From Archangium gephyra (GTDB taxonomy: Bacteria > Myxococcota > Myxococcia > Myxococcales > Myxococcaceae): 64,000 nucleotides of DNA. Positions 8,182 through 20,569 of the stretch are shown piece by piece. Where the stretch lies: contig NZ_CP011509.1 in NCBI RefSeq assembly GCF_001027285.1, forward strand, positions 2,426,501-2,490,500, given 5' to 3'. The notes under the pieces were generated by a model. It was not told the origin of the DNA, did not search any database, and worked only from the letters and a program-made list of their open reading frames with translations. Positions within the stretch are counted from its first letter, which is position 1. Every line of letters begins with the position of its first letter. Both the position numbers and the translations under genes were made by a program.

Positions 8182-9306
8182 ATGGCCCGCGTGAGCAAGG
8201 TATTGATTGTCGGGGGTGGGATTGGCGGCCTGTCGTTGGCCTCCGGTCTGCGCAACCGTGGCCTCGAGGTCGATCTCGTCGAGGTCAAGAAGGAGTGGAC
8301 TGTCTACGGGGTGGGCATCATCCAGCAGTTCAACGTCATCCGGGCCATGGCCCAGCTGGGGCTGGTCGACCGCTTTCTCGGCGCGGGGTTCGCGTTCGAG
8401 AACGTAGGGCTCTACTCGGCGGAGGGGTCACTTCTCCAGCTGCTGCCTGGCGTGCGCGCGGCGGGGCCGGAGTACCCGTCCAACATGGGCATCTCCCGGC
8501 TGACCCTCCATCACGTGCTCAGCTCGGCAGCGGTGGAGAAGGGGACCTCCATCCGTCTGGGCCTCACCGTCGAGCACCTGGCTCAAGACCCCGACGGCGT
8601 ATCGGTCACCTTCACCGATGGCTCGCGGGGCCGGTATGACCTCGTCGTGGGCGCCGATGGGCTCTACTCCAAGGTCCGGGCCATGGTCTTCGGGAAGGAG
8701 CTGAAGCCGCGCTTCACGGGACAGGGCGTCTTCCGCCACAACTTCCCGCGCGCTCCCGAGATTGATCATCTGGCGTCCTTCTACGGGCGCCATCACAACG
8801 CCGGGCTCTGCCCGCTCTCCCAGGACCTGATGTACCTGTTCGTGACCTCCTCGGAGCCGGGGAACCCGTGGATGCCGGAGGAACGGCTCGCGGACATCAT
8901 GCGGGAGCGCTTGAAGGAGTTCGGCGGGCTCGTCGGCCGGCTGCGAGAGCAGATCTCCGACCCGAGGCAGGTCGTCTACAAGCCCCTGGAGGCGCTCTTC
9001 GTCTCCGAGCCCTGGTACCGGGGCAGGGTGGTGCTGCTCGGCGATGCCGTGCATGCGACGACGCCGCACCTCGGGCAGGGGGCGGGCATGGCCATCGAGG
9101 ACGCGGTGGTGCTCTCGGAGCTCCTCGGCGAGGACGCTCCGGTGGAGGCGCTCCTGTCCCGCTACATGCAGCGGCGCTACGAGCGCTGCCGGTTCATCGT
9201 CGAGAGCTCCCTCCAGATCGGTGACTGGGAGATGCAAGGCGCTTCCAACGCCGACCGGACGGGAATCGTGAGGAAGATGATGGACGTGACGGCCCGGCCC
9301 ATCTGA
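8182..9306 (+). CDS. FAD-dependent aromatic hydroxylase
   Basis: 374 residues of the p-hydroxybenzoate hydroxylase fold. Visible landmarks are the dinucleotide-binding loop VGGGIGGLSLASGL (about residues 10-23), the DG motif DLVVGADGLYSKVR, and the GD motif GDAVHATTPHLGQGAGMAIED near the C-terminus. A strong AAGGAG precedes the ATG. Such enzymes use NAD(P)H and oxygen to hydroxylate or decarboxylatively hydroxylate an aromatic acid, producing the diol that an extradiol dioxygenase opens. It is last in the plus-strand catabolic operon. Confidence 0.9.
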   Translation: MARVSKVLIVGGGIGGLSLASGLRNRGLEVDLVEVKKEWTVYGVGIIQQFNVIRAMAQLGLVDRFLGAGFAFENVGLYSAEGSLLQLLPGVRAAGPEYPSNMGISRLTLHHVLSSAAVEKGTSIRLGLTVEHLAQDPDGVSVTFTDGSRGRYDLVVGADGLYSKVRAMVFGKELKPRFTGQGVFRHNFPRAPEIDHLASFYGRHHNAGLCPLSQDLMYLFVTSSEPGNPWMPEERLADIMRERLKEFGGLVGRLREQISDPRQVVYKPLEALFVSEPWYRGRVVLLGDAVHATTPHLGQGAGMAIEDAVVLSELLGEDAPVEALLSRYMQRRYERCRFIVESSLQIGDWEMQGASNADRTGIVRKMMDVTARPI

Positions 9307-9321
9307 ACGGGGTGGGATGGG

Positions 9322-9340
9322 CCAGGTTGCCCACACCTGG
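9322..9340. promoter_or_regulatory. Inverted repeat between the monooxygenase gene and lhr
   Basis: CCAGGT-N7-ACCTGG lies 16 bases after the monooxygenase stop and is followed by a GGGGCG...CGCCCC pair. No T-run follows, so it could be a weak hairpin terminator or an operator. A TTGACG at 9355-9360 could be part of an lhr promoter, but no convincing -10 was seen. Confidence 0.3.
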
Positions 9341-9400
9341 GGCGGGCGTGCGCATTGACGCCCCTCCTAAACCGGTGTTCAGTCTGAGGAAGAGCGCGCC

Positions 9401-12400
9401 ATGGCCCCCCAGATTGCCCTCGATTTCGTCGCGTCGTCCCAGCAGCCCGTGCACCCGGCCCTCGAGCCGTTCCACCCGGTGATACAGCGGTGGTTCACCG
9501 AGCGGCTCGGCGAGCCCTCGCGCCCCCAGGTGGAGGGCTGGCCCCTCATCCAGGCGCAGCAGGACGTGCTGATCGCCGCGCCCACGGGCAGCGGCAAGAC
9601 GCTCACGGCCTTCCTGGCGGCCCTGGACCGGCTCTTCCGCCTGGCCCTGGAAGGGCGCCTGGAGGACCGGACGCAGGTGCTGTACGTGTCGCCCCTGAAG
9701 GCGCTGGGCAACGACGTGCAGAAGAACCTGCTGCAGCCCTTGGAGGAACTGCTCCAGCGGGCGCGGGCGGCGGGCTTCAAGCCCCAGGATCTGCGGGTTC
9801 AGGTGCGCACGGGCGACACGTCCGCGTCCGAGCGCGCGCAGATGGTGCGCCGGCCGCCGCACATCCTCATCACCACGCCGGAGTCCATCTACCTCTACCT
9901 GACGGCGGACCGGGCGAGGGCCACGCTGCGCTCGGTGCGCACGGTCATCGTGGATGAGATCCACGCGCTGGCGCGGGACAAGCGGGGCAGCCACTTCGCG
10001 CTGTCGCTGGAGCGGTTGAAGGCGCTCACGGAGGTGAGGCCGCAGCTCATCGGCCTGTCGGCGACGCAGAAGCCGCTGGAGGCCATCGCCGGCTTTTTGA
10101 CGGGGGAGAGGGCGGCGGAGTGCCGGCTGGTGCAGGTGGGGCACCAGCGGCCGTGGGACCTGCGGGTGGAGATACCGGACGCGGAGCTGGGCTCGCTGGC
10201 CACGAACGAGATGTGGGGCCAGGTGTATGACCGGCTGGTGCAGCTGTCGGGGGAGCACCGCACGACGCTCGTCTTCGTGAACACGCGGAAGATGGCCGAG
10301 CGGGTGGCGCACGACCTGGGCGAGCGGCTGGGGGTGGAGAAGGTGGCGGCGCACCACGGCAGCATGTCGAGGGAGATGCGGCTGTCGGCGGAGGAGCGGC
10401 TGAAGGCGGGGCAGCTCTCGGTGATGGTGGCCACGGCGTCGCTCGAGCTGGGCATCGACGTGGGCAACGTGGACCTGGTGGTGCAGCTGGGGACGACGCG
10501 CTCCATCTCGGTGCTGTTGCAGCGGGTGGGCCGCGCGGGCCACTACAAGGGAGGAATCTCGAAGGGCATCCTCATCGCGATGACGCGCGACGAGCTGATG
10601 GAGTGCGTCGGGTTGCTGAACGCGGTGCGCGAGGGGGACCTGGACGCGGTGCGGATTCCAGAGAAGCCGCTGGACGTGCTGGCGCAGCAGGTGGTGGCGG
10701 CGTGCGCGTGCGAGGAGTGGGACGAGCGGGCGCTGTACAGCCTGTTCCGCCGGGCGTACCCGTACCGGCACCTGACGTACGAGGAGTACGAGAAGGTGCT
10801 GGAGACGCTCTCGGAGGGCGTGTCGTTGAGGCGGGGGAGGGCGGGGGTGCACCTGCACCGGGACCGGGTGAACCAGCGGCTGAAGGCGCGGCGGGGCGTG
10901 CGAATCACGGCGCTGACCAACGGAGGCGCGATTCCGGACACGTTCACCTTCAACGTGGTGGCGGAGCCCGAGGGCAAGGTGGTGGGGACGCTGGACGAGG
11001 ACTTCGCGGTGGAGTCGACGCCGGGGGACATCTTCCTGCTGGGGACGACGGCGTGGAGGATCCAGCGGGTGATGGGGGCGTCGGTGATGGTGGAGAACGC
11101 GCACGGGCAGCCGCCGACGGTGCCCTTCTGGCGAGGCGAGGCGCCGGGCCGCACGGACGAGCTGAGTGTGCACGTGGGGCGGTTGCGCGAGGAGCTGACG
11201 GCGAGGAAGGACGCGGCGCTGTTCCTGGAGAAGGAGCTGCGGGTGCCGCCGCCGGCGGTGGACGCGTTGCTGGCGTACCTGAGGGCGGGGCAGCAGGTGC
11301 TGGGCGTGGTGCCGAGCAACACCACGATTGTCGCCGAGCGCTTCTTCGACGAGGCGGGAGGGATGCAGCTCATCCTCCACGCGCCCTTCGGGAGCCGGGT
11401 GAACCGGGCGTGGGGCCTGGCATTGCGCAAGCGCTTCTGCCGCACGTTCGACTTCGAGCTGCAGGCGGCGGCGACGGAGGACGGGCTGCTGTTGTCGCTG
11501 GGCGAGCAGCACTCGTTCCCGTTGGAGGACATCTTCCAGTTCCTGAATCCGGAGAACGTGGAGGAGGTGCTGGTGCAGGCGGTGTTGCAGGTGCCGCTGT
11601 TCGGGACGCGCTTCCGGTGGAACGCGACGCGGGCGCTGTCGCTGTCGCGGTTCTCGGGGGGCAAGAGGGTGGCGCCGAACCTCCAGCGGGCGAGGAGCGA
11701 GGACTTGCTGGCGGCGGTGTTCCCGGCGCAGGTGGGGTGCCAGGACAACCACGGAGGGGCGGACGTCGAGCTGCCGGACCATCCGTTGGTGAAGCAGACG
11801 ATGGAGGACTGCCTGCGCGAGGCGATGGACGTCGAGGGCCTGCGCGAGGTGCTGAGGAGGATGAAGGACGGGCGCATCAAGCTGGTGGCGAAGGACGTGC
11901 CGGAGCCGAGCCTGTTCGCGCACCAGATGGTGAACAGCCAGCCGTACACGTTCCTGGACGACGCACCGGCGGAGGAGCGGCGGGTGCGCAACGTGGTGCT
12001 GCGGCGGACGTTGCCGGCGGAGGACGCGGCGTCGTTCGGGGCACTGGACGCGGACGCCATCGACCAGGTGGTGCGGGACGCGGCGCCGCCGATGCGGGAC
12101 GAGGACGAGCTGCACGACGCGCTGCTGCAACTGGTGTTGCTGCCGGAGACGGAGGTGCCGGGACGCTTCGTCTCGAGCCTGCTGGCACAGCGGCGGGTGG
12201 CGTGGCTGGAGGTGGGAGGGAGACGGTTCCTGGTGCCGGCGGAGCGGCAGAGCGCGATCCGGGCGCTCTTCCCCGAGGTGCCGTTGCAGCCGGAGCTGCA
12301 GCCGTTGCCGGGGGACAAGCCGGTGGAGCGGGACGCTGCGGTGCAGCAGGTGGTGCGCGGGTGGATGGAGCTGTTGGGGCCGACGACGGCGGGCGAACTG

Positions 12401-13819
12401 GCGGAGCAGACGGCGCTGGACGAGTCCGAGGTCTTCCTGTCGTTGCACCAGTTGGAGGCGACGGGAGGGATCCTGAGAGGCCGGTTCCGCCCCTTCATCC
12501 CCAACAACCACGCCTCACAGTCCCAACCGAAGACAGAACCCCTCGCCCTCCGGGAGAGGGACGGGGTGAGGGTGTCGGAGACCCCGGGTTCCATCCCGGC
12601 CGTGGTGGAGTGGTGCGATCGGCGCCTCCTGCAGCGAATCCACCGGCTCACCGTGGGACGCCTGCGCAAGGAGATCGAGCCGCTCAGTGCCCAGGACTTC
12701 ATGCGTTTCCTCTTCCGGTGGCACCACCTGGAGGAGCTGGACGCGCTGCGAGGCTCGACAGGCCTCTCGAAGGCGATCACCCTGCTGCAGGGCTACGAAG
12801 CACCGGCCTCGGCGTGGGAGCGCTACCTGCTGCCCGCGCGGATGAAGGGATACCTGGGAGACCTGCTGGAGCGGGCCTGCTACTCGGGCGAAGTCGCGTG
12901 GGGACGCCTCACCCAGAAGGACGCGAAGCCCGTACCCGGCCCGCGCCGGGGAGCCCCTGCGACTCCCCCTGAGCCCGAGCCCCCCCGCTCCCGAGCAGCC
13001 ACGCCGAACCGCAACGCGAGCCTGACCTTCGTGCGGCGAGAGGACCTGGACTGGATGCTCTCGGCGGCGAGGCCGAACGCGGTGCTATCGGACGGAGGCG
13101 TGTGGGTGCCACCGGACCTGTCGGGGCCGGCGAAGGACGTGGTGGCGGTGTTGGAGCAGCGGGGGGCGTGCTTCTTCAACGACCTCTGCTCGCGCTCGCG
13201 CCGTCTGCCCGCGGAGGTGGAGGACGCGCTGTGGGAGCTCGTGGCGCGAGGCCTCGTGACCGCGGACGCGGTGCAGAACCTGCGAGTGTTGCAGAGCCCG
13301 GCGCAGCGCAAGCGGCAGAAGCTGTTGCAGCGAGGAGGCCCGGGCCGCTGGAGTCTGCTGGTGCCCTCGGAGCCGAAGGCCGAGGGCGAAGTCCGGGAGT
13401 CACTGGCCCGGCTGTTCCTCCAGCGCTACGGCATCGTCTGGAGGGATCTGGTGATGCGCGAGTCGCTGGCCCCCTCGTGGCGCGAGCTTCTGTACGTGTA
13501 CCGGCGGATGGAGGCGCGAGGCGAAATCCGGGGAGGCCGCTTCGTGGCGGGCTTCGTGGGAGAGCAGTTCGCGCTCCCGGAGGCGGTGGACGTGGCGCGA
13601 GCGGTGCGGCGGCAGGCGCCCTCGGGAGTGCGGGTGCAACTCTCGGCGGTGGACCCGCTCAACCTCACGGGCGTGGTGACGCCGGGCCCGCGAGTGCCGG
13701 CGACGGTGGGCAACGTCGTCACCTACGTGGACGGAGTGCCGCAGGGCTTCGACGCACAGGGCGATGACGAGGACACCGAGGAGGAGTCCGGACCCGGAGA
13801 GACGGCCCAGACCAACTGA
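9401..13819 (+). CDS. lhr: ATP-dependent helicase Lhr (long form)
   Basis: 1472 residues, close to the ~1500 of full-length bacterial Lhr. Helicase motifs are in order: PTGSGKT (61-67), DEIHAL (about 184), LSATQKPLEAI, then QRVGRAGH (motif VI, about 377). A long C-terminal part with winged-helix-like and Lhr-specific segments follows. Lhr is a 3'-to-5' superfamily 2 helicase involved in DNA repair. Roughly residues 1034-1067 look inserted: the DNA there contains a GGGAGAGGGACGGGGTGAGGG-type repeat and the peptide is low in complexity. A proline-rich linker occurs near residue 1185. Confidence 0.92.
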   Translation: MAPQIALDFVASSQQPVHPALEPFHPVIQRWFTERLGEPSRPQVEGWPLIQAQQDVLIAAPTGSGKTLTAFLAALDRLFRLALEGRLEDRTQVLYVSPLKALGNDVQKNLLQPLEELLQRARAAGFKPQDLRVQVRTGDTSASERAQMVRRPPHILITTPESIYLYLTADRARATLRSVRTVIVDEIHALARDKRGSHFALSLERLKALTEVRPQLIGLSATQKPLEAIAGFLTGERAAECRLVQVGHQRPWDLRVEIPDAELGSLATNEMWGQVYDRLVQLSGEHRTTLVFVNTRKMAERVAHDLGERLGVEKVAAHHGSMSREMRLSAEERLKAGQLSVMVATASLELGIDVGNVDLVVQLGTTRSISVLLQRVGRAGHYKGGISKGILIAMTRDELMECVGLLNAVREGDLDAVRIPEKPLDVLAQQVVAACACEEWDERALYSLFRRAYPYRHLTYEEYEKVLETLSEGVSLRRGRAGVHLHRDRVNQRLKARRGVRITALTNGGAIPDTFTFNVVAEPEGKVVGTLDEDFAVESTPGDIFLLGTTAWRIQRVMGASVMVENAHGQPPTVPFWRGEAPGRTDELSVHVGRLREELTARKDAALFLEKELRVPPPAVDALLAYLRAGQQVLGVVPSNTTIVAERFFDEAGGMQLILHAPFGSRVNRAWGLALRKRFCRTFDFELQAAATEDGLLLSLGEQHSFPLEDIFQFLNPENVEEVLVQAVLQVPLFGTRFRWNATRALSLSRFSGGKRVAPNLQRARSEDLLAAVFPAQVGCQDNHGGADVELPDHPLVKQTMEDCLREAMDVEGLREVLRRMKDGRIKLVAKDVPEPSLFAHQMVNSQPYTFLDDAPAEERRVRNVVLRRTLPAEDAASFGALDADAIDQVVRDAAPPMRDEDELHDALLQLVLLPETEVPGRFVSSLLAQRRVAWLEVGGRRFLVPAERQSAIRALFPEVPLQPELQPLPGDKPVERDAAVQQVVRGWMELLGPTTAGELAEQTALDESEVFLSLHQLEATGGILRGRFRPFIPNNHASQSQPKTEPLALRERDGVRVSETPGSIPAVVEWCDRRLLQRIHRLTVGRLRKEIEPLSAQDFMRFLFRWHHLEELDALRGSTGLSKAITLLQGYEAPASAWERYLLPARMKGYLGDLLERACYSGEVAWGRLTQKDAKPVPGPRRGAPATPPEPEPPRSRAATPNRNASLTFVRREDLDWMLSAARPNAVLSDGGVWVPPDLSGPAKDVVAVLEQRGACFFNDLCSRSRRLPAEVEDALWELVARGLVTADAVQNLRVLQSPAQRKRQKLLQRGGPGRWSLLVPSEPKAEGEVRESLARLFLQRYGIVWRDLVMRESLAPSWRELLYVYRRMEARGEIRGGRFVAGFVGEQFALPEAVDVARAVRRQAPSGVRVQLSAVDPLNLTGVVTPGPRVPATVGNVVTYVDGVPQGFDAQGDDEDTEEESGPGETAQTN
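12536..12576. repeat. REP-like palindrome inside lhr
   Basis: CCCTCGCCCTCC and GGGAGAGGGACGGGGTGAGG form the kind of imperfect hairpin often found as intergenic repeats in GC-rich proteobacteria. Here it sits inside the lhr frame and keeps it open. The surrounding ~100 bases encode a low-complexity peptide not expected in Lhr. Recognition is from memory of such repeats; copy number elsewhere in the genome is not visible. Confidence 0.5.
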
Positions 13820-13837
13820 CTTTGCTACCAGCCCTCG

Positions 13838-14323
13838 CTACCGCCGCACCTGGGCTGACGTGGGGGCCGCCCGAGCCTGCTCGGGCTCGCTCCCGCGACG
13901 CGCGAGCACCACGCCCGCGGGCGACACGGCATAGGACTCGAACCAGTCCGGGAACCGGCTCCGTGCCTCGCCACACCTGTCGAACCGCTCGTCCACGGTG
14001 ACGTAGTACACGTCGCGCCACTTGAAGACGCGGGCATCCAGCGCCGCCGCGGGGCTCGGGCACTTGGAGAACAGCTCGCTCTGGGGACCGACCCTCTGGA
14101 CCACTTCCCGGATGGCGGCACTGGCGGCCAGCGCCGCCCCACCGTCCACGGCTCCCAGGTTGGTGATGTCCGAGACGTCCCTCCTGCCCGGCCACTCGAT
14201 GCCCCCTCCGGACTTCTGTGGGGTGGCCGTGGGGGTGGTGGCGCAACCCACGCACACGAGGGCGGACAACGCCGCGAGCATCAGGGGATTCCAACGGCGA
14301 ACATCGCCAGAAACGCGCTTCAT
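13838..14323 (-). CDS. Hypothetical lipoprotein
   Basis: 161 residues. The N-terminus has a charged stretch, a hydrophobic segment and the lipobox LVCVGC, with Cys27 followed by a Ser/Thr/Pro linker, so an outer-membrane lipoprotein is expected. The mature part has no domain I recognise. It contains two further Cys residues that could pair. It converges on lhr with an 18-bp gap. A GGAGGT lies upstream of the ATG. Confidence 0.7.
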   Translation of the reverse strand: MKRVSGDVRRWNPLMLAALSALVCVGCATTPTATPQKSGGGIEWPGRRDVSDITNLGAVDGGAALAASAAIREVVQRVGPQSELFSKCPSPAAALDARVFKWRDVYYVTVDERFDRCGEARSRFPDWFESYAVSPAGVVLARRGSEPEQARAAPTSAQVRR

Positions 14324-14459
14324 GGGAGGCCACCTCCGTCAGGGTCAGGGAGATGGGACCATCATCCAGGAAGTCCCCGGCACGAGCATCATGCCGGGTT
14401 CCTATCTTCATCACGATTTCGTCATGACGCCGTACGTGCCTGGAGTTGGCCGCGACGCG

Positions 14460-16244
<1,785 letters not shown>

Positions 16245-16248
16245 CGGG

Positions 16249-16527
16249 TTACCCCCAGCGAGCAATGAAGAGCATGAACAGCAACGACAGACCCAAGGCG
16301 ATCCACACGGAGGCATCCGTCAGCCCCACCCACGCGAGGTGGATGAAGGCGCTGCCCATGAGCCCCACGAAGAGGCGGTCTCCGCGGGTGGTGGCCATGG
16401 GCAGCAGGCCGCGGCGGGGCAGGGAAGGGGAGCGGATTCCCCAGACGGTATAGGCGGCGAGCAGCAGCACGATGACCACGAAGAAGCCGGCCGTCGGAGG
16501 GGTCCAGGCCATCCATTCCAGGTTCAT
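16249..16527 (-). CDS. glpU: DUF2160 small membrane protein (GlpU-like)
   Basis: 92 residues with three hydrophobic segments: TAGFFVVIVLLLAAYTVWGI, the LFVGLMGSAFIHLAWVGLTD region, and VWIALGLSLLFMLFIARW. DUF2160 proteins of this size sit between the permease and binding-protein genes in glycerol ABC operons. The family's function is unknown. An accessory membrane subunit is plausible. It lies 6 bases after the GlpQ-like permease and 4 bases before the binding protein. Confidence 0.75.
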   Translation of the reverse strand: MNLEWMAWTPPTAGFFVVIVLLLAAYTVWGIRSPSLPRRGLLPMATTRGDRLFVGLMGSAFIHLAWVGLTDASVWIALGLSLLFMLFIARWG

Positions 16528-16533
16528 GGCGGC

Positions 16534-17321
16534 TCACACCCTTCCCAGGGCGAAGCCCTTGGCGATGTAGTTGCGCACGAAGTAGATGACGACCGCGCCG
16601 GGCACGAGCGTCAGGACTCCGGCGGCGGCGAGCAGGCCCCAGTCCATGCCGGCGGCGCTCACGGTGCGCGTCATGGTGGCGACGATGGGTTTGGCCTCCA
16701 CGGACGTCAGCGTGCGCGCCAGCAGCAATTCCACCCAGCTGAACATGAAGCAGAAGAACGCCGTCACGCCCACGCCCGAGCGGATGAGGGGCAGGAAGAT
16801 GCGCACGAAGAAGCGGGGGAAGCTGTACCCGTCGAGGTACGCGGTCTCGTCGATCTCCCTCGGCACGCCGGACATGAAGCCTTCCAGGATCCACACCGAC
16901 AGCGGCACGGTGAAGAGCATGTGCGAGAGGGCCACGGCCCAGGGTGTATCGAAGAGGCCGATGCTCGAGTAGAGCTGGAAGAAGGGCAGCAGGAAGACGG
17001 CCGGGGGCGACATGCGGTTGCTCAGCAGCCAGAAGAAGAGGTGCGAGTCGCCGAGGAAGCGGTAGCGCGAGAAGGCATAGGCCGCGGGCAGCGACAGCAG
17101 CACGGAGAGCACGGTGTTGATGCCCACGTACGTGAGCGAGTTGAGGTAGCCGTCGCTCCAGGCCGGGTCGGTGAAGATGGTGACGTAGTTGGCCAGCGTG
17201 GGGTCGCGGGGCCAGGGCGTGAAGCCGCCCAATATCTCCTCGTTCGTCTTCAACGACATGCCCACCAGCCAGTAGATGGGGACGAAGCTGAGCAGCAGGT
17301 AGAGGGGAACGGCGAGGCGTC

Positions 17322-17325
<4 letters not shown>
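16534..17325 (-). CDS. glpQ: ABC transporter permease (GlpQ-like)
   Basis: 263 residues from MRRLAVPLYLLL; the ATG overlaps the previous stop (ATGA) and has GAAGGAGG upstream. Six hydrophobic segments are present. The MalG-type permease loop is seen at EIDETAYLDGYSFPRFFVRI (EAA motif), which docks on the ATPase. It ends with a membrane segment at VIYFVRNYIAKGF. It pairs with the preceding permease to form the channel of the importer. Confidence 0.85.
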
Positions 17326-18193
<868 letters not shown>

Positions 18194-18197
<4 letters not shown>

Positions 18198-19268
18198 GGA
18201 ATGGCTCGGCCTCCGGCGTACAGCGTCGTCCAGCGCGGCGGCAGCTCCAGCCAGCAGGCCTCGCCCGGCGAGAGCCGCTCCTCCTCGGGCAGCCGCACCT
18301 TCAGGGCCTGCGTCCCCAGCCGCGCCGTGGCCAGCTTGTGCCGCCCCAGGTCCTCCACCTGCGTCACCTCGACGCGCACCGAGGACGGGGTGCCCTCGGG
18401 GACGCGCCGGAGGAACTCGGGGCGGATGCCGAGCCGCAGCTCGCCCCCGGCCTCCCGCGCCCGCGCGCACACGCCCGCGTCCAGCGGCAGCCGTTGCCCC
18501 TCCACCACCACCGCCCCGTCCTCCACGGCGCATGGCAGCAGGTTCATCCCCGGGCTGCCGATGAAGTAGCCGACGAAGGTGTCCGCCGGGCGCTCGAAGA
18601 GCTCCTGCGGCGTGCCCACCTGCACCACGCGCCCCTGGTTCATCACCACCACCCGGTCCGCGAGCGTCAGCGCCTCCACTTGGTCGTGCGTCACGTACAC
18701 CAGTGTCATCTTCAGCTGCTCGTGCACCTGCTTCAGCTTGCGGCGCAGCAGCCACTTCACGTGCGGGTCGATGACCGTCAGGGGCTCGTCCAGGAGGATG
18801 GCCGCCACGTCCCGGCGCACCAGCCCCCGGCCCAGCGAAATCCGCTGGCGCAGGTCCGCGGACAGCCCGCTGGCCCGCATGCGCAGCTCCGCGGTGAGCT
18901 CCAGCAGCTCCGCCACCTCCTCCACCCGGGCCCGCGTCTCGGCGGCCCCCAGCCCCCGGTTGCGCAGCGGGAAGGCGAGGTTCTCCGAGACGCTCATCGT
19001 GTCGTAGATGACGGGGAACTGGAACACCTGGGCGATGTTGCGCCGCTGCGGCGGGGCCGCGGTGACGTCCACGCCGTCGAAGAGCACCTGTCCCCGCGTG
19101 GGCCGCAGCAGGCCGGAGATGATGTTGAGCAGCGTCGTCTTCCCGCACCCGGACGGCCCCAGCAGCGCGTAGGCGCCACCGTCCTCCCAGACGAGCTCCA
19201 GGGGGCGCAGCGCGTAGTCCTGCTCGGACGCGGGCGTGGGCACGTAGGCGTGGGCGATGCCGCGGAGC

Positions 19269-19282
<14 letters not shown>
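18194..19282 (-). CDS. glpT: ABC transporter ATPase (GlpT-like)
   Basis: 362 residues. Walker A is GPSGCGKTT, Walker B is AAILLDEPLTVID, and the H-loop YVTHDQVEAL is intact. The signature motif is not the usual LSGGQ but LSADLRQRISLGRGL. A C-terminal TOBE/MalK-like regulatory domain follows from about residue 240. It overlaps the preceding ATPase gene by 14 bases. With that partner it would form a heterodimer having one normal and one degenerate ATP site. Confidence 0.85.
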
Positions 19283-20387
<1,105 letters not shown>

Positions 20388-20569
20388 CCGGTGTGTCCCC
20401 TCGATGCCCTACGCCGTGAGTGACCGCGGGCGCATCGTAGGAAGAAGGCTCTCGCTGGGTCCAGCGTCAGGAACGCGGGCCTCACCGGGGCGTCTGGCGC
20501 TGGACGCGTCGCATCATGGCACTCTAGCGTCTGGCGTGGACCCACTTCCGGGTCAGGGGGAGCCCGTTC

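Noticed and set aside
9194-12511. Minus-strand open frame of 1105 codons opposite lhr
   Set aside because: Composition is dominated by His, Arg, Leu, Gln and Pro repeats typical of the shadow of a GC-rich gene; the plus strand encodes a clear helicase.
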